Shown: one piece after another, positions 11,735-22,678 of the stretch
Layout: each line of letters opens with the position of its first letter
Numbering within the stretch: position 1 is the stretch's first letter
Assembly (NCBI GenBank): GCA_030144725.1
Contig: JASKMD010000005.1
Location: 5,443,212 to 5,507,211 of the forward strand
Origin: Haematococcus lacustris
Lineage: Eukaryota; Chlorophyta; Chlorophyceae; Chlamydomonadales; Haematococcaceae
Length of the DNA: 64,000 bases
Direction: 5' to 3'
Notes under the pieces: model-generated
Databases searched by the model: none
Told to the model about the DNA's origin: nothing
Seen by the model: only the letters and a program-made list of their open reading frames with translations
Program-made: the position numbers and the translations under genes

Positions 11735-13237
11735 TGCAGCACACCGACAGCCTGCTGCTACATGCAGCCTGCACTGCCACACACCTACAGGCAGGGCAGG
11801 GCAGGGCAGGGTAGGGTGGGGATGGGGTGGGGCAGGGCTGGGATAGGGTGGGGCAGGGCTGGGAGGGGGTGGGGCAGGGCTGGGAGGGGGTGGGGCAGGG
11901 CTGGGAGGGGGTGGGGCAGGGCTGGGCAGGGAGGGGAGAGGCAACGCAAGGTTGGGATGGGGTGGGGCAGGGGTGAGATGGGGTGGGGCAGGGCTGGGAT
12001 GGGGTGGGGCATGGCTGGGATAGGGTGGGGCAGGGCTGGGATAGGGTGGGGCAGGGCTGCGATAGGGTGGGGCAGGGCTGGGATGGGGTGGGGCAGGGCT
12101 GGGATGGGGTGGGGCAGGGCTGCGATAGGGTGGGGCAGGGCTGGGATGGGGTGGGGCAGGGCTGCGATAGGGTGGGGCAGGGCTGGGAGGGGTGGGGCAG
12201 GGCTGGGATAGGGTGGGGCAGGGCTGGGATGGGGTGGGGCAGGGCTGCGATAGGGTGGGGCAGGGCTGGGATGGGGTGGGGCAGGGCTGGGATGGGGTGG
12301 GGCAGGGCTGCGATAGGGTGGGGCAGGGCTGGGATGGGGTGGGGCAGGGCTGCGATAGGGTGGGGCAGGGCTGGGAGGGGTGGGGTGGGGCAGGGCTGGG
12401 AGGGGGTGGGGCAGGGCTGGGCAGGGATGGGAGGGGCTTGCCATCGTTGTTACACGGGCCTACTCCTGTTGTGCTGCCGCCACTGCTGCCACCACTGCTG
12501 CTGCTGCTGCTAGCACCGCCTCCCCCACTGCTGCAGCCATCACATCATGCGCCTTGGGCGGGCATCTGCGCAAGCACCAGCAGGCACAAGCATGGACATA
12601 TCCTTCCCTATCAATGAGCAAAGCATGCCTTTCTCTGATGGTCTATCCCTGCTGCGTTTGCCACTGCAGCCCTGAGTGTATACTGTTGTCCTGCCTGGCT
12701 GCCGCTGCCCCTCCACCGCCTGCCTACCCAAGCTGCATGCAGCCTGCATACCCATGATACGCCTGCGCCTGCCCCTGCTGTTGTGCCTGCGTACTCCTGC
12801 AATGCTGCCTGCCTACCCCTGCTGCATCTGCCCCGGCTGCGCTTCATACTTGCCCCTGACACTTGTGGGCCAGCTGTGCTTACCGCATGCTCCTGCTGTG
12901 ATGCCAACATGCCCTTGCCCCTTGTAAGGCGATGTCTACTCACGGGTGGTACGCTTCTGTGTGGCCACACCTGTGGACGAGCACCACAACCAGGTTGATG
13001 CCACACATAGGAGTGAAGCAATGCAGCGCATAGCTGTGCATTAAGCACTTGAGCTGGTGAGGTGCAACAACAGCAGCAAGCAACAGCATGTGCGGGTATA
13101 CCAGCAACTGGGGGCACAACGCAGTTCATACCTGGGTGGAGCGACCGTTTCTTACTGGGCGAGCTGCGTTGGCCGCTGAGACCGCAGTCCATCCTTAGCA
13201 TCCGCAGCAGCTGCTACGGACGTAGCGTTGGCCCAGC
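11735..13237. repeat. Inverted partial copy of the macrosatellite unit
   Basis: Read on the - strand, this segment matches unit positions of about 1035-2190, including the short CAG run and the second C-rich minisatellite. The match stops near 13237, where the sequence equivalent to unit position about 1038 ends. The opposite orientation to the three direct copies shows an inversion in this repeat region. Confidence 0.88.
11785..12440. repeat. Expanded G-rich minisatellite
   Basis: About 650 bp of variants of GGGTGGGGCAGGGCTGGGAT on the + strand. The equivalent array in the direct units is only about 300 bp and on the other strand, so this copy has more than doubled in repeat number. Subtypes differ by ATAGGG, ATGGGG, GCGATAGGG and AGGGGG, and they occur in recurring blocks, which suggests expansion by multi-unit duplication. 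It is strongly quadruplex-prone. Confidence 0.88.
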
Positions 13238-13579
13238 AGCTGCTTTGCCCACTGCGCTTGCTGTGCCTTGCCTGGTGCTGATAGGAGCTGCCGGTGCTGA
13301 GGCTGCTGGAAAGGATTACCGTGGGCATGCTTTACCCTGCTGCGCAGCCGTCTTGTCCGCAGAGCTGTAGCGGAAGGTGCAGGCGTGCTTGCAGAGAGGT
13401 GGTGCCGATGAGCGAATGGGCTGCGGTTGGACGGTTGGAAGGTCCCCCTGTGGGGGGGAGCAGCCGTAGATAGCCCAGCGAGGGGCTCAGCGAGGGGCCC
13501 ACAAGCTTACCAAGTTCAACGCGGGGTTCACGCAGTGACAGGTCACATCTTTGCCATCTGCCCGTTTGAGGCCAGTCAA
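13238..13579. other. Unassigned spacer
   Basis: Sequence of ordinary complexity between the inverted unit copy and the palindrome. It has a short local duplication of GCGAGGGGC near 13480-13500. No coding or RNA signal was recognised. Confidence 0.4.
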
Positions 13580-14460
13580 GTCTCCCGGTTACACATGGCA
13601 CGTTTTTGGGTAACTTGAAGAAGACGAAAAAGGGAAACATGTCCCAAGTGTGCCCCGTCTGTTCCGCGTAGCCCAGCTAGCCATCGCACAGTGGAAGCGG
13701 GCTCACAGCGGCGATTCCGGTGCTGGCCAGGCAGGTGAGCCAGTCTGCTTGGGCGCACGTCAACGTTAGGCACATTGCGTAGCTGCTAGCTCTGCGCACG
13801 CCAAGCTGGGCCACTTAGTGCAATCGCCGCACAGCCAAGCAGCGGTTGCGGCAGGCAGTTACAAATGGCTTGCACGCTGCAGGTGCAATGTCCGAAAGCG
13901 CTAGCACCGTTACTAGAGGCCGAACCACTGTCAGCGGGGCGCCAGTTTGCCCAGGAATAGACACGCCAGCACCCAGGACTGGACGGAGACGTCGTGGCCA
14001 GTCTCCACCGCGCGCGAGAACCCCGACGCAGCGTACCACTAAGCAGAAGGCAGACGAGCAACAGCCTGACCACTGACACTACAGGGACATGGACAGGCTG
14101 TAGTGCATGAGCAACAGAAGCAGCAGCACGCTGTAGTGCACGAGCAGCAGTGCATGGGCAGCAGCAGCAACAGCAACAGCAGGCTGTAGGTGTGTGGCAG
14201 TGCAGGCTGCAGGTGTTCTGCAGTGCATGAGCAGCAACAGCAGCAGGCTGTAGTGCACGAGCAGCAGCAATAGCAGGCTGTGGTGCACGAGCAGCAATGC
14301 ATGGGTAGCAGCAGGCTATAGGTGTGTGGCAGTGCATGCTGCAAGTAGCAGCAGGCTGCAGGTGTGGTGCAGGGCATGAGCAGCAGCAATAGGCTGCCTA
14401 GCATGTGTTGCAGTGCATAAGCAGCAGCAATAGGCTGCCTAGCATGTGTTGCAATGCATG
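13580..14460. repeat. Left arm of a 4.5-kb imperfect palindrome
   Basis: The arm starts at GTCTCCCGGTTACAC and is matched in reverse complement by 17411-18135. The outer 500 bp are near identical, while the inner part carries an extra segment of roughly 115 bp (about 14110-14225) and a duplicated block ending in ATAGGCTGCCTAGCATGTG. The open frames in the arm (13786-14337 on -, 17487-17900 on +) are the same sequence in mirror image and have no recognisable domain. Confidence 0.9.
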
Positions 14461-14927
14461 TGTCGCAGGCTGATAAGCACCAAGCACCAAACAGCCTGAA
14501 CAATGTATAAGAAAGCACCAATGCAACAGCCTGGACTCCACCCCCTCCCCTGCCCTCTGACCTGTTCACCAGCCTAGGGCTGCAGCAACAGCAGCAGCTG
14601 CCCCCTACCTTGCCCTCCGCCCTCCTTACTAGCCCAAGGCTGCAGCAGCAGCAGCAGCCACCTGCATTGACCTCTGCCCTGCCTAGTGCGTGAGCAGCAA
14701 CAGGAGGTTGCGGTGCATGTGCAGTAGTGCATAAGCAGCAGCAGCAGGCTGCAGTGCATGTGTTGTAGTGCATGAGCAGCAGCAGCAGGCTGCAGGTAGC
14801 AGCAGGTTGCAATGCATGTGCTACAGTGCGTGAGGAGCAGCAGCAGCAGGCTGCATTACAGGCTGCAGGTAGCAGCAGGCTGCTGTGCGTGAGGAGCAGC
14901 AGCAGCAGGCTGCAGTGCTTGAGGAGC
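14461..14927. repeat. CAG-rich mosaic inside the palindrome, left side
   Basis: Runs of CAG alternate with CTGCAGTGCATG and TAGCAGCAGG motifs. It mirrors the CTG-rich block at 16420-17037, so the palindrome continues inward in looser form. No gene is supported. Confidence 0.7.
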
Positions 14928-15305
14928 CCCTCCCAGCCCTCCCAGCCCAGCCCCACCCCCTCCCAGCCTTGCGTTGCCCCTCCCTGCGTAGCCCTGCCCC
15001 ACCCCCTCCCAGCCCTGCCCCACCCCATCCCAGCCTTGCGTTGCCCCTCCCAGCCCTGCCCAGCCCTGCCCCACCCCACCCCATCCCATCCTTGCGTTGC
15101 CCCTCCCAGCCCTGCCCAGCCCTGCCCCACCCCACCCCATCCCAGCCCTGCCCCACCCCCTCCCAGCCTTGCGTTGCCCCTCCCTTGCCTGCCCTACCCT
15201 GCCCTTCCCTGCCCAGCCCTGCCCTACCTTGCCCTTCCCTGCCCAGCCCTGCCCTACCTTGCCCTGCCCAGCCCTGCCCTACCTTGCCCTGCACTGCCCT
15301 GCCTG
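14928..15305. repeat. C-rich minisatellite in the palindrome
   Basis: A tandem array of CCCTCCCAGCCCTGCCC variants alternates with blocks containing TTGCGTTGCCCCTCCC. Its mirror partner is the G-rich array at 17038-17405, which contains the reverse complement of the same block (GGGGCAACGCAA). Confidence 0.82.
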
Positions 15306-15749
15306 TAGGTGTGTGGCAGTGCAGGCTGCAGGTAGCAGCAGGAGTGCATGAGCAGCAGCTGCAGGCTGCAGTGCATGTGTTGTAGTGCATGAGCAGCAGT
15401 GAATGGGAAGCAGCAGCAACAGGCTGTGATACATGACCAGCAGTGCAAGGACAGCAACATGTGCGGTATGTGTCTGGTTGCATGCAAGTTCATTTCAAGG
15501 CATAGATCTGGCATGGTCTGCGGTGGTCTTGGTAGCTCCATGCAATTAAAGGCATGCAATTTGAGGTTTCTCAACCATGCCATTGCTTGTGTAGCCGCAT
15601 ATGGAAACCACATTGGTTGTGTAAGACGATATCCCCGGTGATGGGCAATTGCAACTCGAATATCAAGGTCTACAATAGACCTAGCGTACTTGACCGTGCC
15701 AGTTGCAGCGTTGATGTAATACCGCGTGGTGCCATATGGTTGGATTTGG

Positions 15750-15884
15750 TGCGGATCACTGCCAGGCCTGCACTTGCTAAGCATGACCGTAATGCATACA
15801 TGCAAAGGGGGTATGTAGCAGGTGGCTACCACGTTTGCAGCATTAGCGCATCACCGCGTGGTGGTGTTGTCCATACAAGGGGCA
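15750..15884. repeat. Dispersed repeat copy a (inverted unit segment)
   Basis: About 135 bp that is repeated in direct orientation at 15975-16109. On the other strand it matches unit positions of about 2600-2735, including a CACCACGCGGTGATGCGC core. This links the centre of the palindrome to the macrosatellite. Confidence 0.8.
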
Positions 15885-15974
15885 TGTGGCGCACCACACC
15901 CTAGCATGTGGCTGGATCTGGTGAACCTCCACTGTAGGTACCATCCATAGTCTAGCTAGCTGTGACACATTGGG

Positions 15975-16109
15975 TGTGGATCACTGCCAGGCCTGCACTT
16001 GCTGAGCATGGCTGTGATGCATACATGCGAAGGGGGTATGTAGCAGGTGGCTACCACGTTTGCGGCCTTAGCGCATCACCGCGTGGTGGTGTTGTCCATA
16101 CAAGGGGCG
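15975..16109. repeat. Dispersed repeat copy b
   Basis: Second direct copy of the 135-bp sequence at 15750-15884, separated from it by about 90 bp and diverged at a handful of positions. Confidence 0.8.
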
Positions 16110-16420
16110 GAGGTATCAATTGTGAAGAGGATACACGGCTAATGATCACCACTGTAATTATCATCACATCATGGTCTTTAGGCTTGGTTGATTTGTTGAC
16201 GGCAGGTCTTGTTGATTGACGAAGCATTGTGCTACTGCTCATGCACTACCATTGCTGGAGTTATAGAAGGATGGAGTTATAGAAGGAGACTGCTCGTTCT
16301 CGTTGTTCCTTGTCACTAATGTGAGGGCATGACGTCGTTCTTACATCTCTTACATGATGCCTACCACGTATTGAAACTTCAACATGGTTGCTAGAGCTGC
16401 CCTACAACTTAAGCAACCTG
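16110..16420. other. Unassigned centre-right segment of the palindrome
   Basis: Sequence of ordinary composition with a tandem duplication of a 17-bp sequence (GGAGTTATAGAAGGA core) near 16257-16290. No gene or RNA was recognised. Confidence 0.4.
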
Positions 16421-17037
16421 CTGCTGCTCATGCACTACAACACACATGCAATCTGCAGCCTACCCTTCCACACCTAAAGCCTGCTGCTGCTCATGCACTG
16501 CAACACATGCACTACAACCTGCTGCTACCTGCACTGCAGCCTGCTGCTGCTGCTCATGCACTGCAACACACTTGCACTGCAACACATTCGTAGCCTGCTG
16601 CTACTTGCTCGTGCACTGCAGCTGCTGATGCTCTGCAGCACATGCACTCCGGCCTGCTGTTGCTGCTGTTCCTCATGCACAGCAGCCTGCTGCTACCTGC
16701 AGCCTGTAATGCAGCCTGCTGCTGCTCCTCATGCACTGCAGCCTGCTGCTGCTGCTCACGCACTGCAGCCTGTTGCTGCTGGTCACGAACTACAGCACAT
16801 GCACTGCAGCCTGCTGCTACCTGCAGCCTGCATTGCAGCCTGCTGCTGCTGCTCATGCACTGTAGCACATGCACTGCAGCCTGCTGCTACCTGCAGCCTG
16901 CTGCTGATGCTCACGCACTGCAGCCTGCTGCTGCTGCTCACGCACTACAGCACATGCACTGCAGCCTGCTGCTACCTGCAGCCTGTTGCTGTTCATGCAC
17001 TGCAGCCTGCTGCTGCTGCTGCTCATGCACTACAACG
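16420..17037. repeat. CTG-rich mosaic inside the palindrome, right side
   Basis: CTGCTGCTG runs alternate with CATGCACTGCAGCC and ACCTGCAGCCTG motifs. A 478-codon open frame (16493-17929) passes through this block, the G-rich array and the right arm. It is low-complexity Cys/Leu/Ala sequence followed by Gly/Arg repeats, which I interpret as compositional. Confidence 0.75.
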
Positions 17038-17405
17038 CAAGGCTGGAGGGGGTGGGGCAGGGCTGGGAGGGGTGGGGCAGGGCAGGGCTGGGAGGGGGTG
17101 GGGCAGGGCTGGGAGGGGGTGGAGCCAGGCTGGGAGGGGGTGGGGCAGGGCTGGGAGGGGGTGGGGCAGGGCTGGGAGGGGGTGGGGCAGGGCTGGGCAG
17201 GGAGGGGATGGGCAACGCAAGGCTGGGAGGGGGTGGAGCAGGGCTAGGCAGGGAGGGGAGGGGCAACGCAATGCTGGGAGGGGGTGGGGAAGGGCTGGGA
17301 AGGGAGGGAGGGGCAACGCAAGGCTGGGAGGGAGTAGGGCCGAGCTGGGAGGGGTGGGGCAGGGCTGGGAGGGGGTGGGGCAGGGCTGGGCAGGGAGGGG
17401 AGGGG
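17038..17405. repeat. G-rich minisatellite in the palindrome
   Basis: Tandem GGGAGGGGGTGGGGCAGGGCT variants with interspersed GGGGCAACGCAA blocks. It is the mirror image of the C-rich array at 14928-15305 and is quadruplex-prone on the + strand. Confidence 0.84.
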
Positions 17406-17410
17406 CTGCA

Positions 17411-18135
17411 CTGCAACACATGCTAGGCAGCCTATTGCTGCTGCTTATGCACTGCAACACACCTGCAGCCTGCTGCTACTTGCAGCATGCACTGCCACAC
17501 ACCTATAGCCTGCTGCTACCCATGCATTGCTGCTCGTGCACCACAGCCTGCTATTGCTGCTGCTCGTGCACTACAGCCTGCTGCTGTTGCTGCTCATGCA
17601 CTGCAGAACACCTGCAGCCTGTCCATGTCCCTGCAGTGTCAGTGGTCAGGCTGTTGCTCGTCTGCCTTCTGCTTAGTGGTACGCTGCGTCGGGGTTCTCG
17701 CGCGCGGTGGAGACTGGCCACGACGTCTCCGTCCAGTCCTGGGTGCTGGCGTGTCTATTCCTGGGCAAACTGGCGCCCCGCTGACAGTGGTTCGGCCTCT
17801 AGTAACGGTGCTAGCGCTTTCGGACATTGCACCTGCAGCGTGCAAGCCATTTACAACCGCCTGCCGCAACCGCTGCTTGGCTGTGCGGCGATTGCACTGA
17901 GTGGCCCAGCTTGGCGTGCGCAGAGCTAGCAACTACGCAATGTGCCTAACGTTGACGTGCGCCCAAGCAGGCTGGCTCACCTGCCTGGCCGGCACCGGAA
18001 TCGCCGCTGTGAGCCCGCTTCCACTGTGCGATGGCTAGCTGGGCTACGCGGAACAGACGGGGCCCACTTGGGACATGTTTCCCTTTTTCGTCTTCTTCAA
18101 GTTACCCAAAAACGTGCCATGTGTAACCGGGAGAC
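17411..18135. repeat. Right arm of the 4.5-kb imperfect palindrome
   Basis: Reverse complement of 13580-14460, ending at GTAACCGGGAGAC. It lacks the internal extra segment of the left arm. The outermost 500 bp differ from the left arm at only scattered positions. Confidence 0.9.
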
Positions 18136-18880
18136 CTAACTGTTGAGGCGCATTGGCGCATTGGTGCCGCACATCCCGAACTAAGCCGACGAGGTGGGTG
18201 CGGCAGAACGCCTGAGGAAGGGGTCGGGGCACACGGTAGCAGTTTCTCAACCCCGCGGAGAAATTCAACGGTGTGATCTATCTGCAGACTTCCACCTGGG
18301 AACCCCGAGTGTGAAGAGTAGGGAGCGGTTTCTTCATTAAGTCTAATGAAGTAGTAGATAACGGAGTCGCCGGCCGTTTGAGGCGGGTGGGAAAGGCTCG
18401 GCGCGGGGCAGCTCGAGACCGAAGCCAGCGGTCACGGTGGTCTTCTTGATGCCTTAGGCACTGTGGCACAGAAAGGCAGACACAGCATGCTCCACTGTGC
18501 ATGGCATAGGGAAACCAGGCATTAGTTGTTGCCCTGCCACCCTGCCAGCTGCTGCCAGGGGTGTGGGGCAGGTGGGAGGCTGCTGCTGCCCCTGGAGTGC
18601 TTCTAGCCACTTCAACTGGCTACATCATGCACCTATGCCCCTGGTTGCATGGCATAGCTGGTCCAATGCTTCCTGCTTGCTCTTGGTCATAGAGCCCTGA
18701 GTCTCTAGATACCATCACTAAGCCTGATCAGCTTCTTCATCTCATAGACCCTTCTTGCCAAATCCTTGCGGCCCTTCCTCCAGCTAGGGTCCAGCTCTAA
18801 CTGGCACAATGGAGGCTTACCATACCTTCCTTCCCAATAGAGCCTCTGTCACTGGTGCTTGCTGTTGTAACTGTTCTGCT
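18136..18880. other. Unassigned region
   Basis: Ordinary-complexity sequence just outside the palindrome. Short open frames on both strands have no recognisable domain. I see no gene, RNA or repeat. Confidence 0.4.
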
Positions 18881-18890
18881 GTGTATGGCA

Positions 18891-19063
18891 GCTCAGCTCC
18901 TGCTGCTGCTGCAGGCCAGTGGCCCAACAGGCCAGGGGCAGGGTTGTGCTGCCCAGCTGCTGCTCCTGCTGCTGCTGCAGGCCAGGGGCCCAACAGGCCA
19001 GGGGCAGGGCTGTGCTGCCCAGCTGCTGCTCCTGCTGCAGATGCAGGCCAGGGGCAGGACTGT
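18891..19063. repeat. Tandem repeat, about 70-bp period
   Basis: About 2.5 copies of a unit containing CTGCTGCTGCAGGCCAGGGG followed by CCCAACAGGCCAGGGGCAGG and TGTGCTGCCCAG. The last copy lacks the middle part. Confidence 0.8.
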
Positions 19064-19089
19064 GCCTATTTCGTACTTATTACGTACCT

Positions 19090-19241
19090 ACCGGTGTGAG
19101 TGTACTGAAGCCCTGCTGGAGATTTTAGACCATGACGACGCACTACAGCAAGAGCTGGAAAAGGCGCAGCTCAACAGAAAGGCTGCTGGAGAGGCCTGCA
19201 CGCGACCCGCTGCCCGCGACCGAGACAACACTCACCACGTA
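19090..19241 (+). CDS. Candidate exon, coiled-coil-like, unknown protein
   Basis: One frame reads through a helical, charged segment (EALLEILDHDDALQQELEK followed by AQLNRKAAGEACTRP) and ends at a consensus donor CAC/GTAAGG at 19241-19242. The composition differs from the surrounding repeats. I could not find convincing partner exons, a start or a stop, and I do not recognise the protein. It may be a real exon of an unmapped gene or a chance open frame. Confidence 0.3.
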
Positions 19242-19289
19242 AGGAAATGCAAGCTAGCCCACCTCGCCATCTGCCAAGGGCGCGATTTT

Positions 19290-19410
19290 AATGGCGAGGC
19301 GAGGCGGCGAGGCGAGACAGCGAGGTCCCTGTCCATGTCCATGTCCCTCTTATCACCCGACCCTCGCCTCGTCTCGCCTTGCCCTCGCCTCGTCTCGTCT
19401 CGCCTTGCCC
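19290..19410. repeat. Inverted GAGGCGAGGCG / CGCCTCGTCTCGCC repeat
   Basis: A cluster of GGCGAGGCGAGACAGCGAGG on the left is followed after a short spacer by CTCGCCTCGTCTCGCCTTGCC on the right. The two can pair as an imperfect hairpin. No element boundary is apparent. Confidence 0.55.
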
Positions 19411-19562
19411 CACTTCATATAGGCCACCAACGGTTAGGTGTCCCCAACCAACAGAAAACCTAGCCCTCCTGATCGAAACGACGCCGCATCACAGCCATGT
19501 GGTTTCTAGCTGTGTCTCGCACACCCCGCGACCGCCCGCCGTCAGGGACAGTCGCCGCAGAA

Positions 19563-19650
19563 AAAGCACCCCTCCACACACGTACGGAAACACACAGGCA
19601 GGTCCGATGTAAAAGCACCCCTCCACACACGTACGGAAACACACAAGGCT
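19563..19650. repeat. Direct duplication, about 38 bp
   Basis: The sequence AAAAGCACCCCTCCACACAC followed by GTACGGAAACACACA occurs twice, starting near 19561 and 19610. Confidence 0.75.
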
Positions 19651-20468
19651 GGAGCGATGCTTGCCCCCTTTCTGAGTAGTACCCATTACCTGGCCGCTCT
19701 GCAAGGCCCCACAAGGTGTGTATGCCACTGATACTATACCTTGCTTGTTGTGTCCAATCCCTGACGCCCGCCTTGCGCTTGCGTAATGAGCTCGTGTTTA
19801 TCGCCAACATGGGGTCTCTAGCTTGCTGCTGCCAGGGGGGGCCAGCAGGAGGGCTGATCAGCCCAGGGGCTGCACCGCCGCCAGCTGCATACTTCTGCAA
19901 GGGGGGGGCATCAGGAGTGGTGAGCAGCCCAGGGGCTGCACCAGCACCAGCAGCCTTCAACGGTGCTAGCACATCACTATGCTGTGCGATCAATGACCAT
20001 TGCAATCAAGCTCGCGCATGATGACCTGGACGAGGTCCATGGGCCACAACCAAGAGTTTTTCTCGCATCCGTGGCCCAGCAGCTGCTGCAGCTCTGTTAG
20101 CCCTGAGTGCAGCCGCTGCCGCTGCCAAGCAGGCAGTTCCAAGCAGCCTCCCCTGACATCTGGGGGACTGTTGGCTGTAGGAAGAGGCGAGGCAGAAGAT
20201 GGTGCAGGAGATCGGCATCTGTGGCCCAGCAACTGTTGCAGCCCTAAGTGCAGCCACTGACTTCGCCAAAACAGGCGGACCCAAGCAGCCCACGCTCAAA
20301 GAACATTATGAAGCTGCTGGCACGTCAAGTGAGGTGGCATCCGTGCCATACCAAAATGCCCTGTTGCCATGTGCTCTCCTGTGCCGGCTTGCAGCTTCGC
20401 TGCCCCTGTCTGCCGTGCTGCACCGCTGACCCTGTTGTGCTGCGGCCCTGCTGCCTTTGCTGGTACAA

Positions 20469-22678
20469 AGAGTCCTTCACCAGCACGGGAGGCATGCTGG
20501 GAGACTCTCTCCTTCACCTCGACCTACGCCGCCATCAACATCACCAAGGCCACGCGCCAGCTCATGCGCATAGACTGCAACCTGACCAAGAAGGTGTGGT
20601 GGCCCCTCCCACTCCCATTACCCTCGCCTTTCCGTCCATTTCCACCCTCCCACCTCATCTGCCTGGTCCTTGCCCGCGTTTCATGCCTTCTCACAGTCAT
20701 TGTTTTACCTTTCCACTACTTCTCATGCCCCTTGCCTTGTCGCTGCCACAGCTGCTGCCTTGCCTGTCTGACCCTCCTGGCCTGATGCTGTTGCCTCACC
20801 TCTGCCCCCCTGTGCCACTTCATCCTCCTGCTGCTGCTGTTGGGTGCCCCTCCTTACGCCCTGACGTCAACACATGCTGAGGCTGAGGCTAACACCCCTT
20901 GTCCCCACCTGACCCTCCCCCTGCTCTGTGTGCAGCTGCTGACACCTGCCCCATGCCTACTCCCCTCCCCTGCCACCTGCATGGCCACCTGCATGGCCAC
21001 CCTGCACACCAGCCTGGGCGATTTAAACCTAGAGCTGCACTGTGACATCACACCCCGCACATGCGAGAACTTCATAGACCTGGCGGCCATGGGCTACTAT
21101 AGCACCACCATCTTCCACCGCTCCAACTTGAACGCCCACCCCTTGCCCACCCCTTGCCTCCCACTGCCTAAATCACGACAGTGAGGCTGCTAGCACACTG
21201 GCATTGTGCACAGCTGCCTGGACTACCTGACCCTGACCCAGGCCCAGACCCTGACCCTGACCCTGTCCCAGTCTGTAAAAGCTGTGCGCCTTATGCAGCA
21301 AAATCATGAAGTGCTGGCAGGTGGCCTGCAGGTGGTTGGGGGTCTGGACGTGTTGACTGCCATTGAGCGGGTGGATGAGGGCAGGGGAAGGGAAATGGGG
21401 GAGGGGAGGAGGAAGGGAGGAGGGGCCGTGCAGCCTCATGTGTAGGTCATGTTGAGTCCAGACAGCCTACTTTGTTGAACTTGTTGCTGGAGGTTGTCCT
21501 GTTACTTGTTGCTGGAGGTTGTCCTGTTGTGACCATGCCTGCTGTACTGCCTCATGCATGGTGCTGCATGGCAGGCGTGACCGTGTTCACAAACGCTTAT
21601 CAAGAGATGGAGGATGCTGAGAAGGCAGAAGCTGCGGCACAGGCCAAGCAGGCGGTCAAGGATGCAGGCGAGGCCGCCCTGGCAGCTGAACACCAGGTGC
21701 AGGGGCGGGAGGTGTGGGCTGGGCAGCTGATCACGAGGGTGCTTGGTCAGGGAAGGTGTGATGCTGCTGGTGCTGCTTATCTGCTAGGATCTGGGAGGGG
21801 CTGTGAGCGTTTGTGGTGAGGGAATAGAAGAGGGTTAGCTGGAGCTGCGGGTGGGCGATGTCGGTAGGATGATGTTTAGTCTGCTTTGGATGGCTGAAGG
21901 AAACTGCAGGGGGTATGTGCGCATGGCATGGTGGGCAGCTTGTTGGTAGCTGAGGTTGATGAAGTCTGCTGCGGATGGGTGACAGGCACTGGTGACAGGG
22001 CAGGAGGCTGGGCAGGGGAGGCCAACCTGGAGTGCCACATCATCCACAGCCAGCCTGTACAAGGTCCTGGAAGGGACCCTAACCGGATAGGGTCCCTTTT
22101 AGTGAGCCTGGACATTAGTTAGCTGAGTCATTGACCTGGCGCATTGCTGCTCCGCATTGCAGCGAGTAGCATGTACTGGTGATGGCCATGGTTGCTGACA
22201 CTGGCTGCTAGCGCAGTTAAGAGAGGGCTGACGGGGGGGACTGTGGAAGGGCAGGGTCTGGGCAAGGGTGACTCATCACTAGGGAACCTGAACTGTTGCA
22301 GCATAAGGTGGTACTGGGAGGTGAGAGTGTTGATGGGGATTAGGGATACAGCATGGAGCGCAGCAGTGATTGAATCAGTAGAACTGTCTAAGCTGCACCC
22401 ACATTCGGATGGCTGGCCTGCTGGGAGCGACTTGCTGTCCCATGCACATGCTGCTTCACATGCTGCTGCGCATGGCGATGTGCAATGGCATGTAACGCAG
22501 ACCAGCAAGTGGTTCAGCGCTCCGTCAGGAGCAGACACCCCAAAGACAGCAGGCTACTGGGGGCGCGACACTCGGGGCAAAGAGCTCGGGGCGCGCTCTT
22601 CCAGCTCACGACATGCCACCGCCAGCGGTTAAGAAGGCCAAGGGCGGCGGCAGTTTTGGCTCTTTTGACGCATGGTGA
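20469..22678 (+). pseudogene. PPIL2/CYC4-type cyclophilin, core of isomerase domain missing
   Basis: Several exon-sized segments in order match the RING/U-box cyclophilin PPIL2 family (nuclear, spliceosome-associated). An SFTST motif and a basic end lie before a donor at 20593. The start of the cyclophilin domain (LHTSLGDLNLELHCD, then PRTCENFI and IFHRS) lies at 20993-21123. VVGGLDVLTAIERVDE lies at 21332-21379. GVTVFTNAYQEMEDAEKAEA lies at 21575-21696. A typical extreme C-terminus (GGGSFGSFDAW, stop at 22676-22678) follows. The roughly 65 residues that normally lie between IFHRS and VVGG, including the GGDPT, QFF and KHTIFG motifs, are absent, because only about 210 bp separate them and these encode nothing similar. 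No U-box was found upstream. The gene therefore looks broken by an internal deletion. An assembly collapse or an unusual divergent form is the alternative. Confidence 0.68.

Noticed and set aside
16493..17929. A 478-codon open frame on +
   Set aside because: It crosses a CTG mosaic, a G-rich array and a palindrome arm. The mirror-image frame exists on the left side. It is compositional.
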